Source: Motilibacter aurantiacus
GTDB lineage: Bacteria; Actinomycetota; Actinomycetes; Motilibacterales; Motilibacteraceae
DNA: 64,000 bases
Direction: 5' to 3'
Assembly: GCF_011250645.1 (NCBI RefSeq)
Contig: NZ_JAANNO010000004.1
Span: forward strand, 161,368 to 225,367
Position 1 is the first letter of the stretch, and each line of letters opens with the position of its first letter. The notes under the pieces are model-generated. The model made no database searches. It saw only the letters and a program-made list of their open reading frames with translations, and was not told the origin of the DNA. Of the stretch, positions 41,558 to 52,105 are shown piece by piece. Position numbers and translations under genes: made by a program.

Positions 41558-44011
41558 GTGCCGCTCCGCATCGCACGCTTCGCCCTCCGTCTGCGGCAGC
41601 GCAGACCGGAGGCCCCCCTGGCCCGTCCCGTCCGGGCCCGGCGCCGGCTGACCGCGACGCTCGCCACCGCCGCGGCGCTCGCGGTCGGCGGCTCGCTCGC
41701 CGCCGCGCCCGTCGGCGCGGCCGAGGACCCGGGCGTCCTGCGCGTCCTGCGCGCGGACTGGTTCACCTCCGGTGGCCAGACGTTCCTCTCGTTCGAGGCC
41801 AAGGCCGGGGTGCCTGACGGCCAGGCGACGTTGACCGCCACCTGGGCGCCCGGCCCGACGGGCTCGGCGACGCTCGCGCGCTACGAGGACGCCGACGTCT
41901 ACCTGTACCACCGCACCGCCACGCCGATCGCCGTCGACACCGTGCCCGCCTCGGTCACGATCACGAGCAGCGCCGGCGGCTCGGTCACGGCCCCGGTGGA
42001 CAAGTGGCTGGGCGACGGGTTCGAGCTCCCGGCCGGCTACAAGACCCGGTTCCTGACCACGACGCCGAGCCCCACCGAGGCCAACGCCCGGCTCGAGGCG
42101 CTGCACGCCGAGTTCCCCGGCCTGACCGAGCTCATCACGCTGCCGGAGAAGACCTTCGGGTACCGGCGCCACGCCCAGGCCCAGTTCGGCACCGGGACCG
42201 CGGCGACCGCGGCCTCGACGTTCTTCGTGACCTCGAGGAAGTTCGGGCACGAGGGCGGCAACGACATCACCCTGCAACTGCTCGCGCCGACGCCGAACGC
42301 GCAGCTGACCGTCTTCCGCAACGGCAACGACATCACGGTCTTCCTCGCGACGGACGCCGAGCGCCAGCCGGTCAGCACCGCCGCGCAGGTCGTCGCGGCC
42401 ATCAACGCGAGCTCGGCCTCCGAGCTGCTCACCGCCTACACCTTCCGGCGCAACGCCGGGGCCGGCGTCGTCCCGGCGGCGGCGCGGCAGACGCTGACCG
42501 ACGGGCTGCGCGCGCCGGCGAGCATCTCGCGCGAGCCGTTCACCATGAAGGTGCTGCGGGTCGGGAAGGTGCGTGACGGCTCGAAGGCCGGCGTCTTCCT
42601 GTACGCCGGTGAGCACCCCAACGAGATCACCCCGGTGCTGTCGGTGGCCGAGACGGCCGAGCGCCTGCTGCGCAACTACGCGACCGACGAGTGGACCCGC
42701 AACGCGATCGACAACCTCGACATCTTCCTGCTGCCGTGGGCGAACCCGGACGGCGGCCACTACTCGATCTTCGACACCGGCGTCCGCAAGAACCTCACGA
42801 ACTACTGCGCCCCCGAGGACAGCGACCCGGGCCGGCGCAACAGCTTCGGCGTCAACGTCAACCGCAACTACGCCACGGCGACGGTCTTCGAGGGCTGGGA
42901 CGGCGCCTCGACCGACTGCCTCAACGGCAACTACGCCGGGCCCAAGGCCGAGTCCGAGCCCGAGGTCCGCAACCTGGTGTGGATGGCGGAGACGTTCGAC
43001 AACATCAAGTTCGCCATGAACACCCACTGCTGCGGCGGCTACTTCATGTGGACGCCCGGCGCCTACATCGAGGACGGCCGCGTCTCCGTCCAGCGTCCGG
43101 ACGCCGGCATCGAGGCGTACTACTACGAGGCCTCGGAGCACATCCTGTCGGCCGTGCAGACCTACCGCGACACCGCGGTGTGGCCCGGCCGCACCGGCCC
43201 GATCATCGACGTGCTCTACTCCGCGGCCGGCAACTCGGCCGACTACTTCTGGATCGAGCACGGCATCCTCGCGTGGGCCTTCGAGACCAACGGCCCGCGC
43301 TGGGACGCTGCGAACAGCCGCTGGGTGAACGGGGCCAACACCGTCGACGTGACGGAGACCGCGATGGAGTACGCCAACGGCCAGCTCGGCATCGTCGACG
43401 TCGCGCTCTCGTTCCAGCTGGACGCCACGGCCCCCGAGTCGGCACTGCAGGTCACCTCGCGCACCGCGACGAGCACGACCTTCACCGTGTCGACGTCGGA
43501 GCCGGCGACGGTCCACTACACGCTCGACGGCAGCCGGCCGACGCTCGCCTCGCCCAAGCTGCAGGCCGCCGGGCTGCGTGAGGGCGCCCAGTCCCTGACC
43601 GTCACCACCGGCACGACGGTCAACTGGTTCGCCGTCGACCCGCGCGGAAACGTGGAGAACGGGTACGCGCCCGCCGGCACCGGCGCGGGCTACAACTCCT
43701 TCGCCGTCGCGATCGGCACCCCGGTCAGCGACCTCAAGGCCACCGTCGACCTGTACGCCGCGGCGGGCCGCCTCTCTGCGCGCACCGCGGCGGACCTGCA
43801 GGGCCGCCTCGACCGCGCCCAGTCGCTCTACACGGCCGGCAGCGAGTCGCGCACGATCGGCTACCTGGAGTCGTTCGTGGCGAAGGTGAGGAACCAGGTC
43901 CGGCACGACGACCTGGCCCGCGACACCCTGGTGGCCGCCGCCGAGCGGCTCATCGCCGACCTGCAGGCCGCGGACGCGGCCGAGGGCGCGGCTCTCCCCC
44001 GCGCCAGCTGA
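41558..44011 (+). CDS. Secreted M14-type zinc carboxypeptidase, multidomain
   Basis: An 817-residue exported protein. A long basic N-region precedes the hydrophobic core ([25 protein letters not shown]). An N-terminal beta domain is followed by the peptidase: zinc ligands in GEHPNE (about His353, Glu356) and His490 in NTHCCGG, substrate residues in GVNVNRNYA, and the catalytic glutamate near 576 (AWAFETNGP). Then a chitobiase-C-like domain ([15 protein letters not shown]) and a C-terminal FIMAH-like helical domain ([19 protein letters not shown]). It probably degrades extracellular peptides or wall material. GTG at 41558 has GGAGG six bases before it. Confidence 0.88.
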   Translation: MPLRIARFALRLRQRRPEAPLARPVRARRRLTATLATAAALAVGGSLAAAPVGAAEDPGVLRVLRADWFTSGGQTFLSFEAKAGVPDGQATLTATWAPGPTGSATLARYEDADVYLYHRTATPIAVDTVPASVTITSSAGGSVTAPVDKWLGDGFELPAGYKTRFLTTTPSPTEANARLEALHAEFPGLTELITLPEKTFGYRRHAQAQFGTGTAATAASTFFVTSRKFGHEGGNDITLQLLAPTPNAQLTVFRNGNDITVFLATDAERQPVSTAAQVVAAINASSASELLTAYTFRRNAGAGVVPAAARQTLTDGLRAPASISREPFTMKVLRVGKVRDGSKAGVFLYAGEHPNEITPVLSVAETAERLLRNYATDEWTRNAIDNLDIFLLPWANPDGGHYSIFDTGVRKNLTNYCAPEDSDPGRRNSFGVNVNRNYATATVFEGWDGASTDCLNGNYAGPKAESEPEVRNLVWMAETFDNIKFAMNTHCCGGYFMWTPGAYIEDGRVSVQRPDAGIEAYYYEASEHILSAVQTYRDTAVWPGRTGPIIDVLYSAAGNSADYFWIEHGILAWAFETNGPRWDAANSRWVNGANTVDVTETAMEYANGQLGIVDVALSFQLDATAPESALQVTSRTATSTTFTVSTSEPATVHYTLDGSRPTLASPKLQAAGLREGAQSLTVTTGTTVNWFAVDPRGNVENGYAPAGTGAGYNSFAVAIGTPVSDLKATVDLYAAAGRLSARTAADLQGRLDRAQSLYTAGSESRTIGYLESFVAKVRNQVRHDDLARDTLVAAAERLIADLQAADAAEGAALPRAS

Positions 44012-44030
44012 CCGGCAGGCCCCCGCTGCC

Positions 44031-44063
44031 CGGAGGGCGGCCGCCCCGTGCGGCCGCCCTCCG
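44031..44063 (+). terminator. Terminator after the M14 peptidase gene
   Basis: A 14-bp perfect stem, CGGAGGGCGGCCGC and its complement (44031-44044 / 44050-44063), five-base loop. Confidence 0.8.
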
Positions 44064-44119
44064 CCGTCCCCGGGGGCGGGTCCCGTCCGCACGTCGACCG
44101 CCGGAGCCATGGAGGGCTG

Positions 44120-44761
44120 ATGGGCCAGACCGTCACCGACCTGCCTGCAGGCCGGCGGCACGTGGACGCCGCCGTCGCGGTCCTCGCCGCCGCCCTGCGC
44201 GACGACCCCGGCTGGGCCGCGGCGGTGCCCGACCCGCCCGAGCGTGCCGCGGTGCTCGCCGCGGTGCTGCGCGCCGCCGTCGCGGACGCCGTGCGTCACG
44301 GGCGTGTCCTCGTGGCCCGCGGGCCGGGCGGCGACGTGCTCGGGGCAGCCGTCTGGCTGCCTCCGGGGGCGTACCCCATGACGGGCGGGCGCAGCGCCGC
44401 CGCGGCGCTCCGGCTGCTCCGCGCGGCCGCGCGCAGGCCCGGGGCCATGCGCGCCGCCGCGAGCTTCGGGGCGGCGGTCGACCGGGCGTTCCCCGACCGA
44501 CGCGAGGACCCGGTCGCATACCTCCAGGCGCTGGGCGTGTCACCGGCCCACGCCCGTCGAGGGGTCGGCCGCGCCCTGCTCGCCCCGCTGCTCGCCGCGC
44601 CCTTCGCGACCTATCTCGAGACCGCCGAACCGGTCAACGTCGGCTACTACGAGCGGGTCGGCTTCTGCGTGCTGCCCGGCAGCCCGGGAGCGATCGGCGG
44701 GAGCGGCCCTGCGATGTGGCGGATGCGGCGCCCGGCACCCGGCGCTCCGCCTGCCCGCTGA
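44120..44761 (+). CDS. GNAT-family N-acetyltransferase
   Basis: A 213-residue acetyltransferase. The acetyl-CoA loop is ARRGVGRALLAPLL (about 151-164), preceded by AYLQALGVSP and followed by YLETAEPVNVGYYERVGFCV, where the Glu and Asn-Tyr are typical of the family. Large Ala/Arg-rich helical insert in the first half. The substrate is unknown. ATG at 44120 is preceded by GGAGGG at 44111-44116, which fixes the start. It lies between the peptidase terminator and trkH. Confidence 0.85.
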   Translation: MGQTVTDLPAGRRHVDAAVAVLAAALRDDPGWAAAVPDPPERAAVLAAVLRAAVADAVRHGRVLVARGPGGDVLGAAVWLPPGAYPMTGGRSAAAALRLLRAAARRPGAMRAAASFGAAVDRAFPDRREDPVAYLQALGVSPAHARRGVGRALLAPLLAAPFATYLETAEPVNVGYYERVGFCVLPGSPGAIGGSGPAMWRMRRPAPGAPPAR

Positions 44762-44775
44762 GTCCCCCGTCCCGC

Positions 44776-44787
44776 TACGTTCCGCCC
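44776..44787 (+). promoter_or_regulatory. Leaderless-type -10 of trkH
   Basis: TACGTT at 44776-44781, six bases, then the ATG at 44788. Confidence 0.5.
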
Positions 44788-46188
44788 ATGGCCCGAAACC
44801 ATGGCGCCGGGCGGGCACCGGCGACGTCAGGACGCCGGTGGCTGCCGCGCGGCCTCGAGGTGGACCTGCGGCCGCGCCACCCGGCACAGGTCGTGAGCAT
44901 CGCCTTCCTGGTCGGGATCGCCGTCGCGACGCTCCTGCTGCGCCTGCCTGTCGCGTCGGCCGAGGGGTCGACCAGCTGGCTGCAGGCGCTGTTCACCGCG
45001 ACCTCCGCCGTCTGCGTCACGGGCCTGGCGGTCGTCGACACCGGCGCGCACTGGTCGGGGCTCGGCCAGGCGGTGATCCTCGCCGGCATCCAGGTCGGCG
45101 GCATCGGGATCATGACCCTGGCCTCGGTTCTCGCTCTCATCGTCTCGCGGCGGCTGGGGCTGCGCAGCCGGCTCCTGACGCAGACCGAGAACGCCGCCTT
45201 CGGGCTGGGGGACGTGCGCAGCGTCGTGCTGGCCGTGCTGCGCACCTCCCTCGTCATCGAGGTCGTGGTCGCGCTGCTGCTCGCCGCGCGCTTCGCCCTC
45301 GCGTACGACATGGGGGTCGGGACCGCGTTGTGGCAGGGCGTCTTCCACTCGGTGTCCGCCTTCAACCAGGCCGGGTTCGCGCTCTCCTCGGCCGGCCTGG
45401 CGGACTACGTCGCCGACCCCTGGGTCTGCTTCCCCGTCATCGTCGCGATCGTCCTCGGCGGGCTGGGCTTCCCGGTCCTGGTCGAGCTGCTGCGCGAGCG
45501 CCGGACGCCGCAGACGTGGAGCCTGCACACCAAGATCACGGTGGCCGGGTCGGCGGTCCTGCTGGTCGGCGGCGCGGCCATGATCACCGCGTTCGAGTGG
45601 TCCAACCCCGGCACGCTGGGGCCGCTGTCCTGGCCGCAGAAGCTGCTGGCCGGGCTCTTCCACGGCGTGCAGCCGCGCTCGGCCGGCTTCAACACCGTCG
45701 ACTACGGCCAGATGCGGGACGAGACCTGGCTGGGCACCGACGCCCTGATGTTCATCGGCGGCGGCAGCGCGTCGACCGCCGGCGGCATCAAGGTGACGAC
45801 CTTCTTCGTCCTGCTCTTCGCCATCGTCGCCGAGGCCCGCGGGGACGCGCACGTCCAGGCCTTCCGCCGCCGCATCCCGCCCGCGACGCTCCGGCTGGCC
45901 GTGTCGGTCGCGCTGCTCGGCGTCGCCTGGGTGTTCCTGGGGACGCTGCTGCTGCTGGCCCTCACCGAGCAGTCCCTCGACCGCGTGCTCTTCGAGTCGG
46001 TGTCGGCCTTCGGCACCGCGGGGGCGTCGACCGGCATCACCGCGACGTTGCCCCAGCCCGCGCAGTACGTCCTCGTGGTCCTGATGTTCGTCGGCCGGGT
46101 CGGTATCGTGACGGCCGCGTCGGCGCTGGCGCTGCGCGAGCGCAAGCAGCTGTACGCCTATCCCGAGGAGCGCACGCTCATCGGGTGA
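44788..46188 (+). CDS. TrkH/KtrB-type potassium uptake membrane subunit
   Basis: A 466-residue membrane protein of the Trk/Ktr/HKT superfamily. The four pore-loop repeats carry the filter glycines: TSAVCVTGLAV, SAFNQAGFAL, QPRSAGFNTVD and SAFGTAGASTGIT. Each is followed by a transmembrane helix, in the usual M1-P-M2 plan. It conducts K+ (or Na+) inward and is gated by a cytosolic RCK ring, encoded by the next gene. The ATG at 44788 is chosen over an in-frame upstream start because that would overlap the GNAT gene and because of the TACGTT hexamer six bases before. Confidence 0.93.
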   Translation: MARNHGAGRAPATSGRRWLPRGLEVDLRPRHPAQVVSIAFLVGIAVATLLLRLPVASAEGSTSWLQALFTATSAVCVTGLAVVDTGAHWSGLGQAVILAGIQVGGIGIMTLASVLALIVSRRLGLRSRLLTQTENAAFGLGDVRSVVLAVLRTSLVIEVVVALLLAARFALAYDMGVGTALWQGVFHSVSAFNQAGFALSSAGLADYVADPWVCFPVIVAIVLGGLGFPVLVELLRERRTPQTWSLHTKITVAGSAVLLVGGAAMITAFEWSNPGTLGPLSWPQKLLAGLFHGVQPRSAGFNTVDYGQMRDETWLGTDALMFIGGGSASTAGGIKVTTFFVLLFAIVAEARGDAHVQAFRRRIPPATLRLAVSVALLGVAWVFLGTLLLLALTEQSLDRVLFESVSAFGTAGASTGITATLPQPAQYVLVVLMFVGRVGIVTAASALALRERKQLYAYPEERTLIG

Positions 46189-46226
46189 GAGGCGGCGACG
46201 GCGCCGCGGCCAGGAGGGCGGGACCG

Positions 46227-46895
46227 GTGGGACACAACATCCTCGAAGGCGGCGTCCTCGTCATCGGGCTCGGCCGCTTCGGGCGCGCGCTGGCCGAGTC
46301 GCTCACCCGCGCGGGCACCCAGGTCCTGGCTGTCGACCCGCGCCACGAGGTGGTGCAGGAGATGTCCAACCGGCTCACGCACGTGGTGGAGGCCGACTGG
46401 ACGAGCGAGGAGGCGCTCCGCCAGATCGGGGCGGCCGACTTCGAGGTCGCGGTCGTCGCGATCGGCACCGACATCGAGGCCAGCATCGTGGCCACCTCGG
46501 CGCTGGTCGACATCGGCGTGCCGCACATCTGGGCGAAGGCCGTCTCCCCGGCCCACGGGCGCATCCTCAGCAGGGTCGGGGCGCACCACGTCGTGCTGCC
46601 CGAGCAGGACGCCGGCGAGCGCGTCGCGCACCTGCTGACCGAGAAGATCCTCGACTTCATCGCGCTGGACGACGGCTTCGCCATCTCCAAGATGCGAGCG
46701 CCGCAGGAAGCCTGGGGCCGGTCTCTCGGCGAGGCCCGGCTGCGCTCGAAGTACGGCGTCACGGTCGTCGGGGTGAAGCGCTCCGGCGAGTCGTTCACCT
46801 ATGCCCAGGCGGACACCGTCGTCGAGCAGGGCGACCTGCTCATCGTCGCCGCGCAGGCCGACGCGCTGGAGCGCTTCGCGGCCGAGACGTCGTGA
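46227..46895 (+). CDS. TrkA/KtrA-type potassium gating subunit
   Basis: A 222-residue cytosolic regulator. The RCK-N Rossmann domain has GLGRFGRAL (14-22) and Asp37 at the end of the second strand, marking NAD(H)/ATP binding; the RCK-C domain (about 140-215) ends in VVEQGDLLIVAAQADALERF. It forms a ring on the TrkH pore and controls it by nucleotide. The single RCK pair makes it KtrA-like instead of the double TrkA of enterics. GTG at 46227 has GGAGG upstream. It lies 38 bases after trkH and is co-transcribed with it. Confidence 0.93.
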   Translation: MGHNILEGGVLVIGLGRFGRALAESLTRAGTQVLAVDPRHEVVQEMSNRLTHVVEADWTSEEALRQIGAADFEVAVVAIGTDIEASIVATSALVDIGVPHIWAKAVSPAHGRILSRVGAHHVVLPEQDAGERVAHLLTEKILDFIALDDGFAISKMRAPQEAWGRSLGEARLRSKYGVTVVGVKRSGESFTYAQADTVVEQGDLLIVAAQADALERFAAETS

Positions 46896-46917
46896 CGGCG
46901 GGCCCGGGGCGGGCCGG

Positions 46918-47526
46918 TCAGTCGGTGGGGTCCTCGCCCCGGTCCAGCGCGGCCCAGGCGTCCTTGGCCGGCGTCCGGCCCGAGCGGTCCGGCGCGTCGT
47001 AGCGCGCGCTCATGGCGGCCCAGCGCCCGGCCCGCAGCACCGCGACGGCGCCGGCCAGCGCGACGACCACGCCGGCGGCCGCGGCCACCCAGGGCCAGGC
47101 CGAGAAGCTCACCTGGAGGTCACCGCCGGCGGGCAGCTCCCCGGAGGCGGCGTCGGCGGCGGCGCTCCGCGACGTGCCGGCCCTGGCCGCGACGACGGCC
47201 AGCCCCAGCCCGGCCAGCGCCACCAGGACGGCGACGCCCCGGCGCAACGGCCCGCGTGCGGCGACGAGCCCGGCCACGCCGGCGAGGGCGACCAGCCCCA
47301 GCGCCGGCACCGTCGCCGCGACGTCGCCCGCCGTCAGCTCGGCGGGCGGGGCGGCGACCGGCGAGCCGGCCCCTGCCGAGACCGTCGCCCAGGTGCGCCC
47401 GCCCGAGAGCAGCGCCACCGCGCCGCCCAGGGCGACCGCGGCGAGCACCAGCCCACGGGCGCGGGTCGATCGTCCGCCACGCCCGGCGGGGGCAGTCGTC
47501 CCTGCCGGCGGCTCGGGCTCGGTCAC
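46918..47526 (-). CDS. Trp-biosynthesis-associated membrane protein (TIGR02234)
   Basis: A 202-residue protein with four hydrophobic helices: one near residues 25-45, two in the middle ([35 protein letters not shown]) and one near 145-165, then an acidic cytoplasmic tail. Its position straight after trpE (GTGA overlap) and its Ala/Val-rich four-helix plan match the TIGR02234 family found in actinobacterial trp operons. Its function is not known; a role in tryptophan or precursor transport has been suggested by location only. Confidence 0.8.
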   Translation of the reverse strand: MTEPEPPAGTTAPAGRGGRSTRARGLVLAAVALGGAVALLSGGRTWATVSAGAGSPVAAPPAELTAGDVAATVPALGLVALAGVAGLVAARGPLRRGVAVLVALAGLGLAVVAARAGTSRSAAADAASGELPAGGDLQVSFSAWPWVAAAAGVVVALAGAVAVLRAGRWAAMSARYDAPDRSGRTPAKDAWAALDRGEDPTD

Positions 47527-49112
47527 GCGGAGCCGGCCGGCCCGAGCGGCCCGGCGGCCCGCAAGGTGCCCGCGGTGGCCACGGCCCGGAGGACGGCCGC
47601 CGCCTTGTGCCGGCACTCGGCGTCCTCGGCCACCGGGTCCGAGTCCGCCACGATCCCGGCGCCGGCCTGGACGTACGCCCGCCCGTCACGCAGGACCGCC
47701 GTGCGGATGGCGATGGCGGTGTCGGCGTCGCCGGCGAAGTCGAGGTAGCCCACGATCCCGCCGTAGGTGCCGCGCCGGGTCGGCTCCAGCTCCTCGATGA
47801 TCTCCATCGCGCGCGGCTTCGGCGCCCCGGACAGCGTGCCGGCGGGGAAGCAGGCCGCGACGGCGTCGAAGGCGGTGCGGCCGGGGGCGAGGGTGCCGAC
47901 GACGGTCGACACGATGTGCATGACGTGGGAGTAGCGCTCGATGGACATGAAGTCGACCACCTCGACGCTGCCTGCGGTGCTGACCCGGCCCACGTCGTTG
48001 CGGCCGAGGTCGACGAGCATCAGGTGCTCGGCCCGCTCCTTGGGGTCCGCCAGCAGCTCCGTCGCCAGTGCCGCGTCCTCCTCGGGCGTGGCGCCACGTG
48101 GTCGGGTGCCCGCGATCGGGTGCAGCATGGCGCGGCCCCCCGTGACCTTGACCAGCGCCTCCGGGCTCGAGCCGACGATGTCGAACCCCTGTGGCATGCG
48201 CAGGAGGTACATGTAGGGGCTCGGGTTGGTCAGCCGGAGCACGCGGTAGACGTCGAGCGCGCTCGCCCGCGTCTCCAGCTCGAAGCGCTGGCCCACCACG
48301 ATCTGGAAGGCCTCGCCGGCCCGGATCGCCTCCTTGGCCGTCTCGACCGACGCGAGGTAGGCGTCCCGGTCGGTGCGCCCGGTGTAGGCCGGCTCGACCG
48401 CGGCGTCCAGCGTCGCCACGGTCGCGGGCGCCGGCCGGCTCAGCTCCTCGGTCATGCGCTCGAGCCGGGAGAGCGCGTCGGCGTAGGACTCGTCGACGCG
48501 CTCGGGGCTGTCGTCCCAGTTGACGGCGTTGGCGACGAGCAGGACCGTGCCGTCCACGTGGTCGAGGACCGCCAGGTCGGTCGCGAGGAGCAGCCCGAGC
48601 TCGGGCAGCTGCAGGTCGTCGGCGGCCAGCGTCGGCAGCCGCTCCAGCCGGCGCACGGCGTCGTAGCCGATGTAGCCGACGAGCCCGCCGGTCAGCGGCG
48701 GCAGCCCCGGCAGCCGGGAGGTGTGCAGCGCCTCCAGGGTCGCCCGGACGGCTTCGAGCGGGTCGCCGCCGGTCGGCAGGCCGACCGGCGGCGTCCCCAG
48801 CCAGACCGCCTCGCCCGCGGACTCGGTGAGCGTGGCGGCGCTGCGGGCACCGACGATCGAGTAGCGCGACCAGACGCCCCCGTGCTCCGCCGACTCCAGC
48901 AGGAACGTGCCCGGCCGCTCCCCCGCGAGCTTGCGGTAGAGCCCGACCGGCGTCTCCCCGTCCGCGAGCAGGCGGCGCGTCACGGGGATCACCCGACGGT
49001 CGACGGCGAGCGCGCGGAACTCCTCCAGGCCGGGCGAGGCGGTGCCGGCGACGCGGCCCGCGGGCCCGGCCGTGCGGCTCGCACCCGCGGCGGCGTCGGC
49101 GACGGCGGTCAC
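47523..49112 (-). CDS. trpE: Anthranilate synthase component I
   Basis: A 529-residue chorismate-utilising enzyme, the first committed step of tryptophan synthesis, working with a TrpG amidotransferase encoded elsewhere. The chorismate domain shows [64 protein letters not shown], in part, and [12 protein letters not shown]. The N-terminal domain with the feedback site (LLESAEHGG) is present, so allosteric inhibition by tryptophan is expected. GTG at 49112 overlaps the hisI stop by GTGA. Confidence 0.96.
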   Translation of the reverse strand: MTAVADAAAGASRTAGPAGRVAGTASPGLEEFRALAVDRRVIPVTRRLLADGETPVGLYRKLAGERPGTFLLESAEHGGVWSRYSIVGARSAATLTESAGEAVWLGTPPVGLPTGGDPLEAVRATLEALHTSRLPGLPPLTGGLVGYIGYDAVRRLERLPTLAADDLQLPELGLLLATDLAVLDHVDGTVLLVANAVNWDDSPERVDESYADALSRLERMTEELSRPAPATVATLDAAVEPAYTGRTDRDAYLASVETAKEAIRAGEAFQIVVGQRFELETRASALDVYRVLRLTNPSPYMYLLRMPQGFDIVGSSPEALVKVTGGRAMLHPIAGTRPRGATPEEDAALATELLADPKERAEHLMLVDLGRNDVGRVSTAGSVEVVDFMSIERYSHVMHIVSTVVGTLAPGRTAFDAVAACFPAGTLSGAPKPRAMEIIEELEPTRRGTYGGIVGYLDFAGDADTAIAIRTAVLRDGRAYVQAGAGIVADSDPVAEDAECRHKAAAVLRAVATAGTLRAAGPLGPAGSA

Positions 49113-49528
49113 GGGGTCCCCGCCGGGAGCACGGGAAGCACGGGAAGCACGGTCGCGTCGAAGCAGGTCCGGTCGCCCGTGTGGCAGGCGGCGCCCACCT
49201 GGTCGACGGACACGAGCAGGGCGTCGCCGTCGCAGTCGAGCCGGACGTCCTTGACGTGCTGGACGTGGCCGGAGGTGTCCCCCTTGACCCAGTACTCCTG
49301 CCGGCTCCGGCTCCAGTACGTCGCTCGGCCGGTGGTGAGCGTGCGGTGCAGCGCCTCGTCGTCCATCCAGCCGACCATCAGCACCTCGCGCGTGTCCCAC
49401 TGCTGGACGACGGCGGCGACGAGGCCGGAGGCGTCGCGCTTGAGCCGGGCGGCGACGGCCGGGTCGAGCGCGCTGGAGCTGACGCGGCCGGGGGCGGGCT
49501 GGGGGTCGGTGGAGGGTGTTCCGGGCAC
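49109..49528 (-). CDS. hisI: Phosphoribosyl-AMP cyclohydrolase
   Basis: A 139-residue enzyme of the third step of histidine synthesis, with the conserved core [32 protein letters not shown] and [12 protein letters not shown], which supplies the zinc cysteines. It is not fused to HisE. An N-terminal Pro/Ser extension of about 20 residues and a C-terminal VLPVLPVLP repeat (from 9-base DNA repeats at 49125-49150) are unusual. GTG at 49528 follows CAGGAT by six bases. It heads the hisI-trpE-TIGR02234 operon. Confidence 0.94.
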   Translation of the reverse strand: MPGTPSTDPQPAPGRVSSSALDPAVAARLKRDASGLVAAVVQQWDTREVLMVGWMDDEALHRTLTTGRATYWSRSRQEYWVKGDTSGHVQHVKDVRLDCDGDALLVSVDQVGAACHTGDRTCFDATVLPVLPVLPAGTP

Positions 49529-49540
49529 CAGCCCATCCTG
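49529..49540 (-). promoter_or_regulatory. Leaderless-type -10 of hisI
   Basis: CAGGAT (minus strand, 49535-49540), six bases, then the GTG at 49528. Confidence 0.4.
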
Positions 49541-49614
49541 CCCCACCGGGCGGCCCGCGCCCTTCAGCTGTCCACACCCTGCTCCGCACCGAGGCTCGCG
49601 CGGGTGGTCGGCCC

Positions 49615-49627
49615 TACGCTTGCCGTC
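49615..49627 (+). promoter_or_regulatory. Leaderless-type -10 of the DUF3152 gene
   Basis: TACGCT at 49615-49620, seven bases, then the GTG at 49628. Confidence 0.5.
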
Positions 49628-50632
49628 GTGGCCCCCGTGCCCCGCCGTCCCCGCGCCCGGAGCCGTCCGGTGCGCACGCACGCGCGCGCCGGCCGGGCAC
49701 GTGGCCGGCACGTCGTCACCGCCACCGGCCGGGTGCCTGCCGGTCGCCGGCTCACCGCCGCCGCGCTGCTCTGCCTGGCCTGCACGGTCGTCGCGCACCT
49801 GCTGCCAGCGACGCGGGCGGGCGCCCCGGTCGCCCCCGCGCTGGCCGAGCCTGCCCGAGACGTCGCCGCGCCCCCGGCACCGCCCGCGCGGGCATCCACG
49901 GTCACGCTGACGCTGGCGCGGGAGACGGCGGTGGGCTCCCGGCTCGCGGTCGCCGGCTCGGTGACCCCGCGCCCCGCCACCGGCACGGCTGTCCTGCTCC
50001 AGCGACGTGACGGCGGCCGGTGGCGGACGGTGCAGACGCTGCGTACCGGCACCGCCGGGCGGTACCGCTCGACGGTGCGCCACGACGAGGTGGGCGTGTA
50101 CGCGTACCGGGCCGCCGTCCGGCGCGGCCCGGTGTCCGGCCCGGCCCGGACCACGGCGGTCCGGGTGCACACCTACGTCGTCCGCACCCGTGGGGCCTTC
50201 CCCAGTGACGTGCGGGAGTTCGCCGCGACCGCGGCCGCGGCGTACGGCGATCCCCGCGGCTGGCTGCGGGGCTACCAGCGCTTCCGGGCGGTCCGTGCCG
50301 GCGGCGACTTCACGCTGGTGCTCGCGGCGGCGTCCACGGTGCCGTCCTACGGGCGCGTCTGCGACGCCCACTACAGCTGCCGGTCGGGGCGCTACGTCGT
50401 CATCAACGAAGCGCGCTGGCGGTCCGGCAGCCCGCCGTTCCGGGGACCGCTGGCCCAGTACCGGCGCATGGTGCTCAACCACGAGACCGGGCACTGGCTC
50501 GGGCTCGGGCACGTCGGCTGCCCCCGGTCCGGCGCGCTCGCCCCGGTGATGCAGCAGCAGTCGAAGGGGCTGGCGGGCTGCCGGCCGAACGCCTGGCCGC
50601 TCGACGGCGAGGTCCGCCGGCTGAGCGGCTGA
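49628..50632 (+). CDS. DUF3152 secreted protease-like protein
   Basis: A 334-residue protein. A basic, disordered N-terminus leads to one hydrophobic segment ([19 protein letters not shown], about 42-60), a signal or anchor; next a beta domain resembling bacterial Ig-like adhesive repeats ([21 protein letters not shown], in part), then the DUF3152 domain. Its motif [15 protein letters not shown] (near residue 283) is a metallopeptidase-type zinc site, with [10 protein letters not shown] after it, resembling the Met-turn region of metzincins. Activity has not been shown for the family, to my knowledge. Start chosen from the TACGCT hexamer seven bases upstream. Confidence 0.82.
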   Translation: MAPVPRRPRARSRPVRTHARAGRARGRHVVTATGRVPAGRRLTAAALLCLACTVVAHLLPATRAGAPVAPALAEPARDVAAPPAPPARASTVTLTLARETAVGSRLAVAGSVTPRPATGTAVLLQRRDGGRWRTVQTLRTGTAGRYRSTVRHDEVGVYAYRAAVRRGPVSGPARTTAVRVHTYVVRTRGAFPSDVREFAATAAAAYGDPRGWLRGYQRFRAVRAGGDFTLVLAAASTVPSYGRVCDAHYSCRSGRYVVINEARWRSGSPPFRGPLAQYRRMVLNHETGHWLGLGHVGCPRSGALAPVMQQQSKGLAGCRPNAWPLDGEVRRLSG

Positions 50633-50645
50633 CCCGACCTGTCCG

Positions 50646-50657
50646 TAGGGTGGCGTG
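50646..50657 (+). promoter_or_regulatory. Leaderless-type -10 of the TIGR03085 gene
   Basis: TAGGGT at 50646-50651, six bases, then the ATG at 50658 (a GTG three bases earlier is in frame). Confidence 0.5.
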
Positions 50658-51290
50658 ATGGGACAGTTCGCCGCCGCGGAACGGGCCGCACTCTGCGCGA
50701 CCCTCGAGGCGGTCGGGCCGGACGCCCCGACCCTGGACGAGGGCTGGACGGCGCGCGACCTCGCGGCCCACCTCGTCCTGCGTGAGCGCCGCCTGGACGC
50801 GGCGCCCGGGATCCTGCTCAAGCCGCTCGCCGGCTGGACGGCGCGGGTGCAGCGCGGGATCGCCGACCGGCCGTGGCCGGGCCTGGTCGACGCCGTGCGC
50901 TCCGGGCCGCCGCGCTGGTCGCCGTACGCGCTCCCCGGCCTGGACGAGCAGGCCAACCTGGTGGAGCTCGTCGTGCACCACGAGGACGTACGCCGCGCCC
51001 GGGACGGCTGCGAGCCGCGGGCGCTGCCTCCCGGGCTGGAGGACGCGCTGTGGGCCCGGCTGGCCCGGATGGGGCGGCTGCTCTACCGCTCGTCGCGGGT
51101 GCCGGTGCTGCTGCGCCGGGACACCGGGCAGGAGGCGAGGGCGAAGGGCGGAACGGGCTCACCGGTGGTCGTGGAGGGCCCGGCGGTCGAGCTGCTGATG
51201 CACGCCTTCGGCCGCGGCCGTGCCGCCCGGGTGCGCCTGGAGGGGGACGCCGACGCGGTGGCGCAGCTCTCCCCCGGCCTGCCGGGGTGA
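50658..51290 (+). CDS. TIGR03085 family metal-binding protein
   Basis: A 210-residue protein of the DinB/mycothiol-dependent maleylpyruvate isomerase superfamily. The start [22 protein letters not shown] followed by [23 protein letters not shown], and [12 protein letters not shown] with its histidines, match TIGR03085. These four-helix bundles bind a divalent metal, and relatives use mycothiol; the reaction here is unknown. It lies between the DUF3152 gene and hisF, which converges on it. Ends 20 bases before the hisF stop. Confidence 0.85.
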   Translation: MGQFAAAERAALCATLEAVGPDAPTLDEGWTARDLAAHLVLRERRLDAAPGILLKPLAGWTARVQRGIADRPWPGLVDAVRSGPPRWSPYALPGLDEQANLVELVVHHEDVRRARDGCEPRALPPGLEDALWARLARMGRLLYRSSRVPVLLRRDTGQEARAKGGTGSPVVVEGPAVELLMHAFGRGRAARVRLEGDADAVAQLSPGLPG

Positions 51291-51309
51291 GCAGGCGCGG
51301 TCGGAAGGG

Positions 51310-52083
51310 TCAGCGGGTGCCGTAGCCGGCGGCGGAGAGCGCCTTCTTCACGTCCCCGATGCGCAGCTGCCCGAAGTGGAAGACGCTGGCCGCCAGGACG
51401 GCGTCGGCCCCGGCCTCCACCGCAGGGGCGAAGTCGTCCAGCGCGCCCGCCCCGCCGCTCGCGATCACCGGGACGGTCACCGCGGCGCGGACGGCGCGCA
51501 GCATCTGCAGGTCGTAGCCCTGCTGCGTTCCGTCGGCGTCGATGGAGTTGAGCAGGACCTCGCCGACGCCGAGCTCGGCCGCCCGCGCAGCCCACTCGAC
51601 CGCGTCGATGCCCGTCCCGCGACGCCCGCCGTGGGTCGTCACCTCGTAGCCGCTCGGGGTCGGCGGCACGTCGGGCGGGCAGCGCCGCGCGTCGACCGAC
51701 AGCACGAGCACCTGAGACCCGAAGCGCTGCGCGACCTCCCGCACGAGCTCCGGGCGGGCCACTGCCGCGGTGTTCACCCCGACCTTGTCGGCACCGGCGC
51801 GCAGCAGCCGGTCGACGTCCTCGACCGAGCGGACTCCCCCGCCGACGGTGAGCGGGATGAAGACCTGCTCCGCCGTCCGCCGGACCACGTCGTAGGTCGT
51901 CTCCCGCCCACCGCTGCTGGCCGTGATGTCGAGGAACACCAGCTCGTCGGCGCCCTCCGCGTCGTAGACCTTCGCCATCTCGACCGGGTCGCCGGCGTCG
52001 CGGATCTCGGTGAACCGGACGCCCTTGACGACGCGGCCGGCGTCGACGTCGAGGCAGGGGATGACGCGGACGGCGAGGCTCAC
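51310..52083 (-). CDS. hisF: Imidazole glycerol phosphate synthase subunit HisF
   Basis: A 257-residue TIM barrel, the cyclase half of IGP synthase: with ammonia from HisH it makes imidazole glycerol phosphate and AICAR. Seen are [20 protein letters not shown] with catalytic Asp11-type residue, [22 protein letters not shown], a lysine/asparagine-rich GADKVGVNT and [16 protein letters not shown] at 52083 follows TAGGCT by seven bases, so hisF has its own promoter instead of being read with priA, from which a protease gene separates it. Confidence 0.96.
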   Translation of the reverse strand: MSLAVRVIPCLDVDAGRVVKGVRFTEIRDAGDPVEMAKVYDAEGADELVFLDITASSGGRETTYDVVRRTAEQVFIPLTVGGGVRSVEDVDRLLRAGADKVGVNTAAVARPELVREVAQRFGSQVLVLSVDARRCPPDVPPTPSGYEVTTHGGRRGTGIDAVEWAARAAELGVGEVLLNSIDADGTQQGYDLQMLRAVRAAVTVPVIASGGAGALDDFAPAVEAGADAVLAASVFHFGQLRIGDVKKALSAAGYGTR

Positions 52084-52096
52084 GGCCAGCAGCCTA
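52084..52096 (-). promoter_or_regulatory. Leaderless-type -10 of hisF
   Basis: TAGGCT (minus strand, 52091-52096), seven bases, then the GTG at 52083. Confidence 0.55.
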
Positions 52097-52105
52097 GGCG
52101 ACCTG

